Positions 33,583 to 44,239 of a stretch of DNA of 64,000 nt are shown here, piece after piece. How positions within the stretch are numbered: the stretch's first letter is position 1; each line of letters opens with the position of its first letter. Below the pieces are notes generated by a model that saw only the letters and a program-made list of their open reading frames with translations, ran no database searches and was not told where the DNA came from. The stretch is from Byssothecium circinans (taxonomy: Eukaryota; Ascomycota; Dothideomycetes; Pleosporales; Massarinaceae), in contig ML976980.1 in assembly GCA_010015675.1 (NCBI GenBank), positions 288,169 through 352,168 on the forward strand, read 5' to 3'. The position numbers and the translations under genes were made by a program.

Positions 33583-34205
33583 ATGGTAAACGGCACGATT
33601 TCAGTTTTCAAGTTCGTGGGAACGATAAGTCTGGGTCTGCTCACGGTATGTTGGACAGCCGCCACCTCCATCTTGCGCCTCAAAGTCCCCGCCATGCGCT
33701 GCGCAGACGATGCCTTTACAATTAATATACACATGGGCCCCATATTGCATAATACTAATCATATCCCCAGGGCGTCTCAGCATCCCTCTCGACAATAGCC
33801 CTCCCTGCCCTCCTCACCCTGCCAACCGCCGTCCACGCCCGCTCGACCCTCACCTACCTCTCCTCCAAATCGCGCCTTCTCTCCTCCTACCTGCGGCACA
33901 TCACAACCTTCACACTCTTCTCCGCATACCTTCTCTCGCCGCGACGGTTCCGCCATCCATACCTTCTATACACATCGATTCTGACTTTCGCATCGGGTTA
34001 TGGGGTCGACTATACGGTCAAGCTGAAGACAGGCGTTAATGAGCGGAGAGGCGAGGTGGAGCTTGAGGCTCAGGGAGACGATGTTAATGGCGAGCAGGTC
34101 AGGCAGGCGGTGGAGCGGATGAGGTTTGGGGAGGGGGTTAGGGCGGTTGTGGCGGGGTTGGGCTTCGCTATGGGGGTTGTGGGGCTTTGGGGTGATGGTG
34201 CGTAG
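33583..34205 (+). CDS. ATG33: ATG33-like mitophagy protein of the mitochondrial outer membrane
   Basis: In yeast Atg33 promotes selective mitochondrial autophagy. Two exons (33583-33645, 33771-34205), with an ACTAATC branch site before the acceptor, give 165 aa; yeast Atg33 is 197 aa. The sequence starts MVNGTISVFKFVGTISLGLL (first helix, phased across the intron into GVSASLSTIALPALL), has a second hydrophobic stretch (ITTFTLFSAYLL), a third (YLLYTSILTFASGYGVDY), a charged loop and a final Gly-rich helix (VRAVVAGLGFAMGVVGLWGDG). Four membrane segments match the family. The identification rests on this pattern and recall of fungal homologues. C-rich in its first half, G-rich in its second. Confidence 0.75.
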
Positions 34206-35019
34206 ATGTGATAAGCGAGGGGTTTTTAGAGGTGGAGCTGGTTCGACGGGTACCTCCAGTTTGTGATCTCTGGTACGAGTAGGTGACTGAAGGAATACTG
34301 GTCTCGTCAGGTGGATTTGGAATTGGGATGTGTTGCTGCTGGTAAATGGTGTATTAGGGAAATCTCCTGTCATTGTGCACATTGCTACTGCATAGCGAAT
34401 GAAATCGACCACTCCGCTATCATACTCTCCCAAGGGTTCCGAAGTTGCGCATTCTCCATGACTCCTCAACTGATATTTCTCCGCTCGTGCTCAACAGGGA
34501 AGATTGTTATCTGTTGAGCGCCCAATTAGTAAGTTTCCTTCACGTCGTATATACATGTTTAGGTACTAAAGTTCCCTCTAGCTTTTTTATATTATGCCCT
34601 ATCTTGATACCGTACTACTCTAGCTAATCAAACTAATGACAAAAAAAAATCAAACAAATCTAGCCGCACATGACAAACCCCCAGACTGCATAGATGCCAC
34701 CACCAACATACCTCCTCTACTCCATTTCATACTTCAGCTGTTGAAGCAGAAGTAGCTGCTGATTCTATCATGGAAGCTGCACTTCTTCAAATTGGCAATG
34801 TAATTGCCACCGGGATCGTTAAGGCCAGCAGCATACAGCATCAATCAGCCACCTACATTCTAAATTAAATTTCAGGCAAACCCCAACACAAGAAACCAGT
34901 GAGGGAAAGAGGAAGGGGAAATACTGATTGGGTTTCCGCTACTCCAAAGAGAGACAGAGACAGAGAGAGTGCGTGATTGTCGGCATGTTTCCTGGATAAA
35001 GTCTTGACGATGAGTCTTG
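34206..35019. other. Intergenic after ATG33
   Basis: No supported gene. There is an AT-rich stretch at 34560-34680. Confidence 0.45.
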
Positions 35020-35626
35020 CTAGGGAGCAGCAACGGGCGGTCCTGGAGCGCTTGGAATCTTGACAGTTGAATTGTCGAGCTTGAGCTTGTTGTGTCTGGC
35101 GAGATTGTGGAGTGCATGAATATTTCTGGGGAGCGGGGGTGGTGTGGGTGTGGGAGTGAGAATGGGAGGGTGGTTGCTGGGTGCTTGTATGGGGTTGTTG
35201 GGTGAGACGTTTGGGGGCGTGGGGTGATCAACTGCGTAGTCGAGCGAACGGAGACCTACAGGTTCAGGGTTGTATAGATCTCCTGGGGGCGGAAGTGGCC
35301 CCGCCCAAGGGGGATAGAGCGATAAAGGTGATGGAAGGCAGTTCCCTTCTGCAACCCGCTCTGGAAGAGGAGATAAGAGCGTATCTTCTCTATCTGTAGA
35401 GTTCGAAAGTTTACGGGATTCGGGACGGGCCGTTCGTAATGTCGTTAACCCATGGCTCGATTTCGATAAGTTCGAGCTTGTGTGGGGGCGATGGAAAACC
35501 AGACGATGAAAAGGTCCTTGCAAATTTGGAGGTTTGAGCACCTTCCGCAAAGGTCAAAGACGCACGACTTCGATCCTTTTGTATCTTTGATTCTGTGCGT
35601 TTTTTGAGGATCTCCAGATGTGGCAT
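35020..35626 (-). CDS. Hypothetical protein, frame uncertain
   Basis: A frame from ATG 35626 (MPHLEILKKRTESKIQKDRS) runs to a stop near 35411. An overlapping frame continues to 35020 with Pro/Ser-rich sequence (LPSPLSLYPPWAGPLPPPGD) ending VKIPSAPGPPVAAP. The two could be one gene joined by an intron or broken by a frameshift, but no donor/acceptor pair keeps the reading frame cleanly. No family is recognised. Low complexity of the second part weakens the case. Confidence 0.3.
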
Positions 35627-36042
35627 ATCTCAGAAGTGTCGAGGTTGAGGGATGCTTCAGCCTTGCATTGGGATGTTCTGGGGCAACTGGCTCTTACGAA
35701 TGGTTGAGAAGGCAAGGTATTGGAGCCACCGCGTTTTCGTCGCTCCTATATCTTTCTGGCTTCCTCCGTAATGGCAGAAGGCCGTATTAGAGAGTAGATA
35801 GGTAACAAGTTAGGCGGGTTATTCGGACGGTAGTTGACGAGCGACAACAGTCTCGCTCGTTCTTGCATGTGACATTCTGTCTGCGAAATCCATTCAGATC
35901 TTCCTTTTCTCTTCTTTCACTAAGCTATCCGGTAAGAATGGCTATTATGGAGTGCAAACAGGACTGAGGCTGAGCGCTGGAGGCGTATTTGGATTTGGCT
36001 AATCCGAGTTGAGTTAGCGTGGCTACCAGGTAGACGACAAAT
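35627..36042. other. Intergenic, upstream of the HET gene
   Basis: Promoter region of the HET-domain gene. No motif is recognised. Confidence 0.4.
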
Positions 36043-38243
36043 ATGTACTCCCTATCCCGGCCACAATTTCCGTCTCTCCTCTCTCAACTTACAATGCCAG
36101 ATCACCACTCTCCTTCTCCATCACTGGAAAACTTTCTGACATGTTCGCTTTGTTCCTATCCCAAGTGGACCTCATCACGACCATCTTTAGATAAAACCCT
36201 TAGGAGGTATCAGGTGCTAGCTGCCTCCGCTGAAGCAGGTTGTCACGGATGTATGATTATTCAACAGGCCTGGATCTTTGCGTTGAAGGATGCTTCTAGT
36301 CGTGCTGAAAGCTGCCTCATCTTCAGTAGGGACGGAGATCGCATCTGGTTCCACGTATATCACGATTCTCACGCACAGGCTATCGATGTCTTCACCCTGC
36401 CTGGTACGTAGCTGCTTGCATATTCTGATTCTCGGATAAATACGATGGGATGCTGATAGATTGATCAGGGGAGCCATCGTTCATGCGTATTCAATCAGCA
36501 AGTCTCTTGCTGCCCAGTACCCGGCTAGAACATTCTTTGGAACAAATCAAAGCTTGGGAGTTTCATTGTCAAAAGGAACATAGGGATTGCAACATAGATG
36601 TTCCTTATACACCCTATCGAATCATCGATATAGGACTTGATAATACTTCCCATGTCAAGCTCGTCCAGTTACGGCAAACAAACAGCACCCCCAGGTACGC
36701 GTGCTTGAGTCACTGCTGGGGCAAAACGCGATCCAAGCGCATCACACGGAGCGAGAACTTGGCGATGAATATGACAAATATTCCAATAGACGAACTACCT
36801 AGGACATTCCAGGACGCAATTCAAATCACGCGAGCTCTGGATATCAGATATATCTGGATTAATTCACTTTGCATAGTTCAAGATAGCGAGTCCGACTGGA
36901 AGATGCACGTATCGGCAATGGCTCAGATCTACGCCAATGCCCATATCACTTTAGCTGCGGGAAACAGCTCCGATGACGACGGCGGCATTTTCACAGATGT
37001 GTCAGAAGAGGACAGCGGAACTCATCGTTTTCAGCTGAACATCAACGAGAAGGAAAGATTCGAGTTGTATTTCCGCAAGATGATTGACCACCCTGATGCA
37101 CGATGGCCGGCAAGAGAACGACTTCCTCTCATGACTAGAGGGTGGTGCTTCCAGGAGCGATTGCTTTCAAGAAGATACCTGCTGTTTAGCAGCAAGGAGG
37201 TGTTGTGGGAATGCCACGAAGCCGTAGGTTGCACATGCTCCATGACCGGACAATCCTTCAATCGACGACACAAATCGTATCCGAGTTTCCCAGGATGCCG
37301 TTCGATCAAGGCGCAGATGGTGGCGATGGATAAATCATCGGAGTGGCATAATGCGGGAATATGGCGCGATATGGTCACGGAATACTCTGCCCGTCAGCTT
37401 TCTTTCACAAGCGACAAGCTCGCAGCACTAGCTGGGCTAGCCAGCTTCTTCATGAGTCGAGTGAATTTTGGTTTCTATTTGCACGGCTTGTGGTCTAGGT
37501 CGATCAGATCTGACATGGCTTGGAAATACCTTGGGGATGAAGCACCTTGCGGGCGCCCTCGGGAATGTCCTTCTTGGTCATGGGTTGCAGCTGCAGACGG
37601 TCGCATTACTTGGCCATCATTGGATCTCCACGAATCCTACGCAGCGCAACCACAGCTTGTGTCAAGCGGAAAGTGGCCTGAAGTGTTCGCGGGTCCGATA
37701 GAGCTGTCTGGGTTGCTGCTCCCTGTTAGCATACAAACGTACGCCGAGCGCCAGGAATACGAGACCGTCTTTCCTCTTACCAGATATTGCAACGTTACCG
37801 AGTGGAAGAGGAGGCATTCAGAACCACAACTACAACTAGTGGAGAAATCTGGATGTTTAGTACCGACGCTACCAGGATCAGCACACACTCCCGACCCAGA
37901 CTCACCCAACATACAGACGGTAGAAGATCCTCCAGAGGCCAATCTCTACGGGCACTTCAACGCTGACTACAAGTTTTGGAAGTCCGAAGAAGAACTGCAG
38001 GACGAGCTTCAGCATTGCTTATTTCTCCTCGTTGGTACGGAGGCCATTTTGAATCGATCAAGGGCATGGGGAGAAGAACATTGTTGGGCTGATGGAATGC
38101 TGCTCAGGCCTGTTGGCAAGGCATGCCCTTCGGGAGGTCAACTTTGTCATTATGAACGTGTTGGGTGGTTACGTTATTGTACGCGCCAGACTCGCGCGCG
38201 GTGGACTCCTGCCGGCTTCAAGTTCAGGTGCTTGCTCATTTAG
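36043..38243 (+). CDS. HET-domain (heterokaryon incompatibility) protein
   Basis: HET-domain proteins act in non-self recognition and cell-death responses between fungal strains. Two exons (36043-36403, 36469-38243) give 711 aa. A second ATG at 36094 (MPDHHSPSPS) is equally good. The N-terminus has a Cys-containing segment (FLTCSLCSYPKW, GCHGCMIIQQAW) common before HET domains. The HET domain (about 195-350) shows YACLSHCWG, LPRTFQDAIQITRALDIRYI, WINSLCIVQDSESDW, IYANAHITLAAG and RGWCFQERLLSRR. The usual WIDSLC has Asn for Asp. The C-terminal 350 residues are of the type usually found after HET domains (CPSWSWVAAADG). No partner gene is evident next to it. Confidence 0.9.
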
Positions 38244-38763
38244 AAGTTCCTATATACATCCTTACTAGTCGTAGATCCAATCGTCAGACAGGATCGTAGC
38301 CTCAGTTGTGCGACCGGGAATTTCCTTATGCCTCCAACATGAAGTACGTCACGATGAAAGGTGTGGAAAACTTGGATTCAACCCAAAGTGACCTCTGTCT
38401 CTCCCATGCCCTATTTTTGGTCCACTCCACTTTCCTCACTTAGCTACATTACAATCCCCTACTTCTCCATTCCATACTCTTGGGGCCTACCGCATCCAAC
38501 CATTTACTTTTTCCCGCACTTTCAGCTACCAGCTGCCCATGCACGTGTTGCGGTCATTGAGTTTTCCGTGAACCAAACGGGACCCATGGCTAGCCAATCA
38601 ACCCGAACCGGATCTCATATTGGATGGCAGATGTGGCAGTACTTTACGGCTACAATGCCACACCTCTTGAGTTCGTCATCTTGCGGTGACTGATACTCCG
38701 ACGAAGGTGCCTATGCAATAGGGATCGCATGAAAAGGTCATCATGCACAACCTTCCAGCCTGT
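38244..38763. other. Intergenic between convergent genes
   Basis: 3' flanks of the HET gene and the next minus-strand gene. Nothing else is seen. Confidence 0.5.
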
Positions 38764-39518
38764 TCAATAGAGCGGGTGCTTCAGCCCGCCACCTCCTGTA
38801 TCGCATTTGTCTTGCTTCTCGCGACGCAACTTGACTTTTTTTGTCCTATTACTTCCGGGATCAGAGAACGTCCGCTTCCTTTTTGATGGCTGTGTCGTTT
38901 GGGAGGAAGCCAAAGTGTCCGATGCAGATAGCTCCAAAGACAGAGCATCCGACGGAAGCGCAACTGGATCCTCTCTCCTGCGCTTCCTCTGGTCTTGTTC
39001 ACTTTCGGCATACAGCAGCGGGTCCTTCTCTTCCTCAGAAGCTGGGGGCGAAGGAATCATCTCTGACTTCTTAACCTGCTTCTCCCCATGGTTCTGCCCC
39101 TCCTCCACTTCTGGTGATGTTGGTGGTGTCGGTGACCTATTTTCCTCCGAAATCTCCCTCAACACCCGCTCCATCCTCAGGTTATACTCCGCTTTCACCT
39201 CGTCAGGCGTGAATCCCGGTACAGTTTCATCCGCGACCTCTGTGCCGTAATTATGGCGCCGGATGCGCTCAACGAGCAGCAGTGCGCGTAGTTTAGAGTC
39301 GAGGCTTGCGAGGAAATTTGGTGCATTAGAAGGCGCACGTCCGTCGTGTATAAGTGGCGTAGACGGGCGAGTGAGGAGGTGTGCGCCTTGTGTTTCGACG
39401 ATGTCGCCGGGGATAGGCTGTAGGATAGGTTAGCGTGGAGGTAGAAGGCCGCAGGTTTGGGTGAAGGTACGCCGTAGATTCTATTGCAAACGTCAGCGGC
39501 ACCAAAGATCCAGGACAT
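38764..39518 (-). CDS. Small basic protein with nuclear-localisation-like tail, unknown family
   Basis: Two exons (39518-39471, 39417-38764) joined by a 53-base intron with a GCTAAC branch site give 233 aa. The N-terminal 100 residues are compact and well balanced (MSWIFGAADVCNRIYG, then PIPGDIVETQGAHLL, APNFLASLDSKLRALLLVER, TPDEVKAEYNLRMERVLREI), ending in a probable helix. The rest is acidic/Ser-rich with a bipartite basic motif (KRKRTF ... TKKVKLRREK) that suggests nuclear import. I do not recognise the family. A GTTTGC donor seven codons earlier would also keep the frame, so exon 1 length is uncertain. The upstream frame on the opposite strand (39484-39732) is not convincing. Confidence 0.6.
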
Positions 39519-40147
39519 GATCCTTTTGTGCGATGAAAATGTGTTTGATTATGAAGAGGTGGAGGCGGTGATGCGAGAGGTCAGGTACTTTCCAAAGCCG
39601 CTATTCCTAATCGTGCTAAGGATATGCTTGGTGGAGATGGCTGTTGCGGCGAACTCCGCAGTAAAGCCGAAACGAGGTGGTCACCTATTGAAGTACGACA
39701 AGCGCTCGCGTGACAAGATAGCCAGATCCTAAATAGATAAAATGCTTGCAGGACTGACTAATACCTAAAATCAAAATTGGTATACAGTGTGCCTTTGGGT
39801 CGGCGAGCAGGGAATAGTTGATGATGCTAACCCCATTCGGCTTATCTGCCGCAACCCGAGAGGCAAGCTGCCGTCCCAAATTTCAACTCAAGATAACTTG
39901 AACGTTGCACCTATTAATTATTTTTTATTTGGAATAAAAGGCGCAAAAGCACACTGGGCGGTAACAATTACCGTATGCTCTGTGCCCTAGCCAAGACCAA
40001 CGTCAGCAGAACACTATTGATCACGTGACCCGATGAGCGGTCAATATAATCTTGGACACACCACTGCTAAAACTATAAGGGCTGCCATAACTGAGTTCTA
40101 TAAACTATTGCTCGCTTATTTAACGCGCTAGTCATTACATCCAGCCC
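39519..40147. other. AT-rich intergenic stretch
   Basis: AT-rich with no supported gene. It includes a perfect CGG-N9-CCG palindrome (CGGTAACAATTACCG, 39959-39973), a spacing that Zn2Cys6 regulators can bind; this could be chance. Confidence 0.4.
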
Positions 40148-40330
40148 ACGACGGAGGCACGCGGTTGAAAGAATTCCCAGCACATAATACTCTCTCACCA
40201 AAGACCACCCACAATAACTAACACGTTAATCATTTTCCTTTAACTTTTACAAAATATAGGATTGTAAAGCTAGGCCTGCTCTTTCACGCAGGAGTAGGAA
40301 GAGGTTAAAAGGGCTTCGTTGGGGGAAGGT
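40148..40330 (+). repeat. Dispersed repeat, copy A
   Basis: It is related along its length to 43366-43545 in the same orientation. Shared blocks include GGCACGC.GTTGAAAGAATT, CTCTCTCACCA, ACACGTTAAT, ATTGTAAAGCTAGGCCT and GGAGTAGGAAGA. The copies have clearly diverged. Together with copy B it brackets the broken kinase and oxygenase genes. Confidence 0.8.
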
Positions 40331-40542
40331 AAACATGAGCTGAATTACCGCTTTTTGGTTGTTGCTGGCTGCCAAGCCTTGTGATTGTTGTTTACATTTT
40401 CGTTTGCAGATCCAGAATTCACACCCACATGGTATTATCTGGCAAAGATTGCGAACAGCTGCCTTAGTTATCTCCCCATTTGCAAAGAGATAGAATTTCC
40501 CAGACCCTCGTCGCATCCCTCCGAGCGCGCTGGCGAAGCACC

Positions 40543-42259
40543 ATGGCAATTCCAGGCCCTGTTTTCGCGAAGCTCGTGCCCTGCAACAGCTGGAGCCGCT
40601 ACGCTTTCGATGCCGCCTACGATCCAAGCCAACGCCATCGCCATATTATCATGCAAGCAGAAGACGAAAAAATATTCGATCGCGAAGTGTTTGACCTCCA
40701 ACAGTCTTTGGCGAAAGAGAATCTGGGCGAAAGCAGCGGAGAGAGTACCACTGAAGTTGACACACCGGCGCCAGAAGACAAATCCTGTGCAAAGATTTGG
40801 CGTGGATTTTATGGACTCACCCTGGGCCTTATACCATCAGCATCGATGGTTGGTTGGAGTGTTGGCACTACCGGTGCCTTTGATCCCTCAAGCGACCTGA
40901 TATCCCTCTTGGCCGTGCCACACAGCCCGGCTTAAAAGACGTTCAAAATCGACATTTTCACTTCGTGTTCAATCAGCAGACCGGCTTTCTTCAAATTATC
41001 TCGTCCGTACGGATGAGTCATGCGCCACTGAGTGTGGATGACGGGCCACACCTTACACGCAATAGTACGACAAACAAGGAAGTGCTGAACAAGCCCAGAT
41101 CGCTCATTCGCATCGGGAACCTACAATATCGATTTGAGTATACTGTATATGCGCAGTCTGGCGACTACATTGATGCTCGGAGGGAGTTTTGTAAGAGTAC
41201 AGGTCAAGTGGATGCGACGGCCTTCACTGCGCTCACACCAACGCCGTCTGGAGAATCGATAATTTATGGCCAATGGACGGTACATGTTGCCATAGCGCAG
41301 GGAACCGGTGGAAAGGTTTTCTCTGCAACAAATTCGAGGGGGAAGCTGGTTGTTGTGAAGTGACTTTCTGGCAAGGTCTCAAACGTGGGGACGATTGAAA
41401 GGGAAAGACGATCATTAGAACGGTTAACAGCGCTTTCCAAGGAACAGGATATCAACGGCATCGTCAAACTGATTGAGGTCATTGACGTAGGGGGTGCGAC
41501 ATCTCACGACAAGGACTACATATTTGTACTCAGTCCGCTTTGCCAAAGCACCCTGGATCAGTATATCAAGAGCGAAAAACAGCGGTTATCAGGTAACATA
41601 TCCGATAAGACTTTGGGGATTTTCCATTCAGTGCTCCAAGGCGTAGGCTTTCTTCACTCCAATCGCTGGATGCATGGCGATATCAAGCCCGTGAATATCG
41701 GAATGGAGCCGCTTATTGGGCCCGGATGGCCACCCACAATCATTCTCGATCTTGGATGCTGCGAACAGATTCCCGACGGCTCGCAACGCAGCGCGACACC
41801 AGGGCATGGCGGAACGGTGCACTATCTGGCGCCGGAACGAGAGATGGGCCCACACGGTTTGGATATTGATACTTGGAGTTTGGCTATAATTGGTATCGAA
41901 TTGCTCGGCTATTCACATCCTTGGGCTTTTGCAAAGAATCCGTGGCGACATGGAACCGACTTCGAGTATCTCCGGCCTCAATGGCTGCGGAGATATGACG
42001 ACATGATTGTCGCGCTGAAGCGAGAGGCGGTTGGGCCATGACCACGTCGAAATCAACGTAGGTGCTGAGCGCAAGGTTGCACTGGCAAGTATGGGCTGCA
42101 GCTAACATTATTCCAGTCTGTCAACTGCTTCTGACCATGTTGCGCCACCCATATGCACATGAAACTGAGATGACACGCGAGAGATCAACCGTTCAGGAAG
42201 TTTTGGAGGACGACCTTTGGACTATGAGGGATGATGGACCGCAAAGAAAAAAACGATAA
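40543..42259 (+). pseudogene. FHA-domain protein kinase, disrupted
   Basis: The gene reads as an N-terminal region (MAIPGPVFAKLVPCNSWSRY), an FHA-like domain (LGLIPSASMVGWSVG, DIPLGR, NRHFHFVFN) and a kinase domain. The kinase shows a Gly-rich loop (GTGGKVF), catalytic Lys region (GKLVVVK), HGDIKPVN, DLG in place of DFG, APE, and a C-lobe ending STVQEVLEDDLW. Three lesions are visible. A frame change at about 40897-40905 separates FDPSSD from IPLGR. A TGA at 41361-41363 directly follows the catalytic Lys. A second TGA is at 42039-42041. The last intron (42054-42117) still splices in frame (GTAGGT ... TTCCAG), so the gene decayed after its structure was fixed. The TGAs are one step from CGA (Arg). 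It most resembles fungus-specific FHA kinases rather than Rad53. Confidence 0.75.
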
Positions 42260-42642
42260 TCCGGAATGTGTACAATCGAATCCTTGTCTACAATTCTAGA
42301 TTAATTATTCGATTCAGGCGAATGGGAATATCATGAAGGGGGCACACTGCGGTTACAGTATTTGACAATGACTTCCTCTCTTACTCTAATATGGCATGGA
42401 GCGCATATATACAAGAGATGGACCGGCCTAGGCGAATAGGCAACCGAGACTGCCCTAAGTGGATCTCCGGCAGATATTCCTATACCAGAAAGTCAACACA
42501 TGCATGCATCTATTATGTGATTATCGTATGACAAGAGATGCTAAATAGACAAATCCAATTAACTGAGCAGCAGGAAAATAGCAAAAACGTTCCCGTAGCA
42601 GTCAAGTTAAGGGCTATCAGCATACCCAAGTTCATTTCTTAA
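42260..42642. other. Gap between kinase and oxygenase relics
   Basis: No coding remnant of the oxygenase N-terminus could be recognised here, which supports a true 5' truncation. Confidence 0.4.
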
Positions 42643-43344
42643 AATGTCAAGGAGCCCTTCCACCCTTTCCTCCGTCAATTCCCTCCTGAAATCGAAGACT
42701 TCTCCCGCCGGTCATTAGACCTCGCCGCGAAAATCTTCACTTTATCTTCCATCATCCTCGAACTGCCTGAAAACTACTTCTCCAAGCAGCATTTATACGA
42801 CGACCAAAGCGAAGACCATCTCCGCTACATGAGCTACCGACCACGACCCCAAGCTGAAGACGCAAAAGTGCAAAACACCTGGTCATGCGCACACACGGAC
42901 TTCGGCTCCCTGACCCTCCTCTGGAGCCAAAACGTCGCCGGACTCCAGCTCAAAACTCCATCAGAGGAATGGAAGTACGTTCCACCCGTCGACAACGGCA
43001 TCATCTGCAATGTTGGCGACACGCTCGATTTCTGGTCCGCATGCTACCTCAAATCGACCATCCACCGTGTGGTACGGCTGCCTGGGGACCAAGCTCATAT
43101 TCACCGTCTGGGACTGTTTTATTTTGTGAGGCCGGGAAATGATGTCGATATCAAACCTGCTGCGTCGCCTTTGCTCAAGCGTTTGGGACGTGTGAAGGAA
43201 GGTGCGGAGAATGAGCGTCCGGTTAGGGGATTGGAATATGTGAAGGAGAGGGTTAAGAATTACCACAATCATAATGATTACGCGGGTATGAAGGGGAAGA
43301 AATTTAAGGTGGGAGATTTGGAGATAGAAGATGAAGCTGGTTAA
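42643..43344 (+). pseudogene. 2-oxoglutarate/Fe(II) oxygenase, 5'-truncated
   Basis: An open frame immediately after a stop reads NVKEPFHPFLRQFPPEIEDF, then the core of an isopenicillin-N-synthase-like oxygenase. The facial triad is present: H and D in CAHTDFGSLTLLW and the distal His in STIHRVVRLPGD. It is followed by HRLGLFYFVRPG, where the 2-oxoglutarate-binding Arg is expected. The normal N-terminal DIOX_N domain (about 150 residues) is missing, and the upstream sequence holds no trace or good acceptor. An ATG at 42829 could start a shorter protein but would lack half the barrel. It sits between a broken kinase gene and a repeat, so I read it as a remnant. An unseen far-upstream exon is the alternative. 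Confidence 0.65.
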
Positions 43345-43365
43345 TTTGTATTGGATCATGTCACG

Positions 43366-43545
43366 GTCTACCACCGTGGCACGCAGTTGAAAGAATTGTC
43401 CGCACACCTAGTGCTCTCTCACCATATATTACCTACAATAACACGTTAATTAATCTACTTTTAAATTCAATGAAACATGCAATTGTAAAGCTAGGCCTAC
43501 TCGTTGACGTAGGAGTAGGAAGAAACCAAAAGACCTTTGTTGTGT
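43366..43545 (+). repeat. Dispersed repeat, copy B
   Basis: Direct-orientation relative of 40148-40330, starting at ACCACCGTGGCACGCAGTTG. The shared blocks are in the same order and spacing. It begins only about 20 bases after the oxygenase stop. Confidence 0.8.
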
Positions 43546-43689
43546 GCAGGGAACTATAAGGTGAAGCTTTTCGGTGTGCGGCGAATTGTTTTAATCGGGT
43601 GTGCGTGGTAGGATGAACGGAGAGATTCCTGCGACATGTCCTCAATTTGGTACATTCGGTGTTTTTGGTGATGAAACTAGTTCTTCACT

Positions 43690-43981
43690 CTACTGCGTCT
43701 TGTCAACTCCGACGGGACAAACGGGGTTACCGGCAGGGATTATACAAGGGACAGCAGCCAATAGGGTGGCTAAAGTATCAGGATCTAGCAACGTTCGTCT
43801 TAATACTTAAAGACGTTTCTTAATATTGTCGTAGATTTTTAAGCTCTGGCCAATTAAAATCGCGGGTTGCAGAGTTCACCACCGTGGTACGCCAATTGAA
43901 TTAAAGAGGCCGCATAAACTACGACTCACTATTCTAGCTGGTAATCTTGTTTGTCCCGTCGGAGTTGACAAGACGCAGTAG
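43690..43981. repeat. Inverted repeat with perfect 33-bp arms; partial repeat copy C
   Basis: The arm at 43690-43722 (starting CTACTGCGTCTTGTCAACTC) is the exact reverse complement of 43949-43981, with imperfect extension inward (GGTTACCGGC against GGTAATC...AGCT). The spacer is 226 bases. Inside it, 43876-43930 starts CACCACCGTGGTACGCCAAT and resembles the start of copies A and B, so the inverted repeat seems to be built into the same repeat family. No open frame suggests a transposase. Confidence 0.85.
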
Positions 43982-44239
43982 GTAACAAGTGACTATCAAA
44001 CGTATTCCATTGCACCGTTTTAGTCCTGATAGATCACAATCGCTTCTCACAAACAACACCTTGAAAGGAGCATTGGATAGTATGGTCTATCTGCCCATTT
44101 GAACACTTCTAGGAATCCGCCCATAAAAAACTCTAATATCTAGACCTTGTAGTAACCCATAGAAAAGGACCGCCAGGTATTCATGAAACAAAGGAAATAA
44201 GGTATCATACATGAATAAGAATACTCCCTTCACCCGCAC
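43982..44239. other. Intergenic before the GT8 gene
   Basis: 3' flank of the glycosyltransferase gene. Nothing else is seen. Confidence 0.4.

Noticed and set aside
39484..39732. Plus-strand frame with acidic start (ILLCDENVFDYEEVEAV)
   Set aside because: It has no ATG at its head, overlaps the first exon of a better-supported minus-strand gene, and has no family match in recall.
40890..40935. Intron explaining the frame change in the FHA kinase
   Set aside because: The two frames abut within a few bases with no donor/acceptor. The later TGA codons would remain in any case.
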